From Candidatus Undinarchaeales archaeon (GTDB lineage: Archaea; SpSt-1190; JASMDC01): a stretch of 5,900 bases of DNA. Positions 5,674-5,900 of this stretch are shown here, piece by piece. A program made the position numbers and the translations under genes. The stretch lies in NCBI GenBank assembly GCA_030753015.1, contig JASMDC010000075.1, positions 1 to 5,900 of the forward strand, given 5' to 3'. The number at the start of each line of letters is the position of its first letter. Position 1 is the first letter of the stretch. The notes beneath the pieces were generated by a model. That model ran no database searches. It saw only the letters and a program-made list of their open reading frames with translations, and was not told where the DNA came from.

Positions 5674-5800
5674 GTGAACTACCCCTAGCTGACGCAAGGG
5701 GCTTCCCGCTTCAACGCTGTTTCCAGCTCCACGGGCGCATCGGGTGGTCCCCACCCTGAGCGAGCCTGAATGTTGATGGCAGCGTTCAGGTCGCGGTCTA
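5674..5800 (-). ncRNA. Possible omega RNA from the tnpB 3' end
   Basis: In IS200/IS605 elements the TnpB guide RNA overlaps the tnpB 3' end and stops at the right end, with the guide taken from flanking DNA. Two stems fit here: GGGTGG/CCACCC with a 3-nt loop (5742-5756) and CCCCT/AGGGG with a 10-nt loop (5682-5701). If so, the guide would begin GCGACGGACAACCCC just beyond 5674. The 5' limit given is a guess. Confidence 0.3.
5682..5701 (-). repeat. Right-end hairpin of the TnpB element
   Basis: CCCCT (5682-5686) pairs with AGGGG (5697-5701) around a 10-nt loop. The tnpB stop codon, TAG, overlaps one arm. TAGTTCAC follows a few nucleotides 3' on the tnpB strand, which is the layout expected for a transposase-recognised hairpin near the cleavage site. 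Confidence 0.45.
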
Positions 5801-5900
5801 TCGTCAGGCCGCAGTTCCAACAGTCATGTACCCGAACCGACAGGTCTTTCTTCACCAGCATGCCGCACCGGCTGCATATCTGCGAGGTGTTCTTCGGGTC
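5685..5900 (-). CDS. tnpB: TnpB RNA-guided endonuclease, C-terminal part (5' end outside window)
   Basis: The last 71 residues of an IS200/IS605 TnpB (OrfB). The visible part begins [13 protein letters not shown] and holds the zinc ribbon: cysteines C-x2-C in ICSRCG and C-x2-C in CWNCG, 14 residues apart. It is followed by [12 protein letters not shown], which carries the third RuvC catalytic aspartate in the DRD-x-NAA motif. A short tail of about 25 residues ends at TAG (5685-5687). In this family the protein is a single-strand-guided DNA nuclease that helps retain the element. The frame is unbroken in the window; the first two RuvC acidic residues and the N-terminal domain cannot be checked here. 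The gene reads toward the DUF1016 fragment, leaving 66 bp between them. Confidence 0.92.
   Translation of the reverse strand, partial: DPKNTSQICSRCGMLVKKDLSVRVHDCWNCGLTIDRDLNAAINIQARSGWGPPDAPVELETALKREAPCVS

Larger units (their letters stand above)
5674..5900 (-). mobile_element. Right end of an IS200/IS605-type (TnpB) element, partial
   Basis: The element is defined by the tnpB 3' end and by a right-end hairpin (5682-5701) followed on the minus strand by TAGTTCAC, a plausible end near 5674. The left end, the target-adjacent motif and any tnpA lie outside the window, so autonomy cannot be judged. The boundary is inferred from typical right ends of this group. Confidence 0.55.

Noticed and set aside
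151-5900. A defence island built from the ATPases, DUF1016 and TnpB
   Set aside because: The DUF1016 gene is broken, the genes are on opposite strands with a housekeeping phosphatase and unknown paralogues between them, and no recognised defence system is present.
1-5900. CRISPR arrays, tRNA or rRNA genes
   Set aside because: I saw no regularly spaced direct repeats, no tRNA-like T-loop motif in a cloverleaf setting, and no rRNA-like sequence.

Overview
The window looks archaeal, probably from a euryarchaeal or Thermoplasmatota-type genome with a moderately high G+C content. This is inferred from several signals. TATA-like boxes with an AACC/GGTT flank lie about 25 bp before likely transcription starts. 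Some genes appear leaderless, and one has an AGGTGA ribosome-binding site. The conserved proteins are also types common in archaea. I cannot fix the genus.

Layout, left to right. Bases 1-42 hold the first 14 codons of a leftward gene that leaves the window. A symmetric TATA box at 65-72 could serve that gene and the rightward gene at 151. Two rightward genes follow, 151-1293 and 1518-2714. Both encode DUF4143-type ATPases (an AAA_14 P-loop domain plus a C-terminal nuclease-fold domain), but they are clearly different branches of the family. An AT-rich gap between them carries a promoter for the second.

From 2739 onward everything reads leftward. First come two paralogous genes of a family I do not recognise (2739-3359 and 3459-4112). 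Their ends are strongly conserved, their middles have drifted, and each has its own promoter with the same element at the same spacing. Next is a complete inositol-monophosphatase-family enzyme (4169-4969) with its own promoter. Then comes a broken DUF1016 (YhcG-type) gene (5031-5618), which keeps the N-terminal domain but has lost the nuclease domain; recognisable homology stops at a perfect 12-bp inverted repeat. At the right edge is the 3' end of an IS200/IS605-type tnpB gene with its right-end hairpin and possibly an omega RNA.

How the genes relate: I see no multi-gene operon, and most genes have their own promoter. The edges look like accessory DNA (tnpB, broken DUF1016, DUF4143 ATPases). 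The phosphatase looks like a housekeeping gene. The best candidate for something undescribed is the duplicated unknown family with its co-duplicated promoter.
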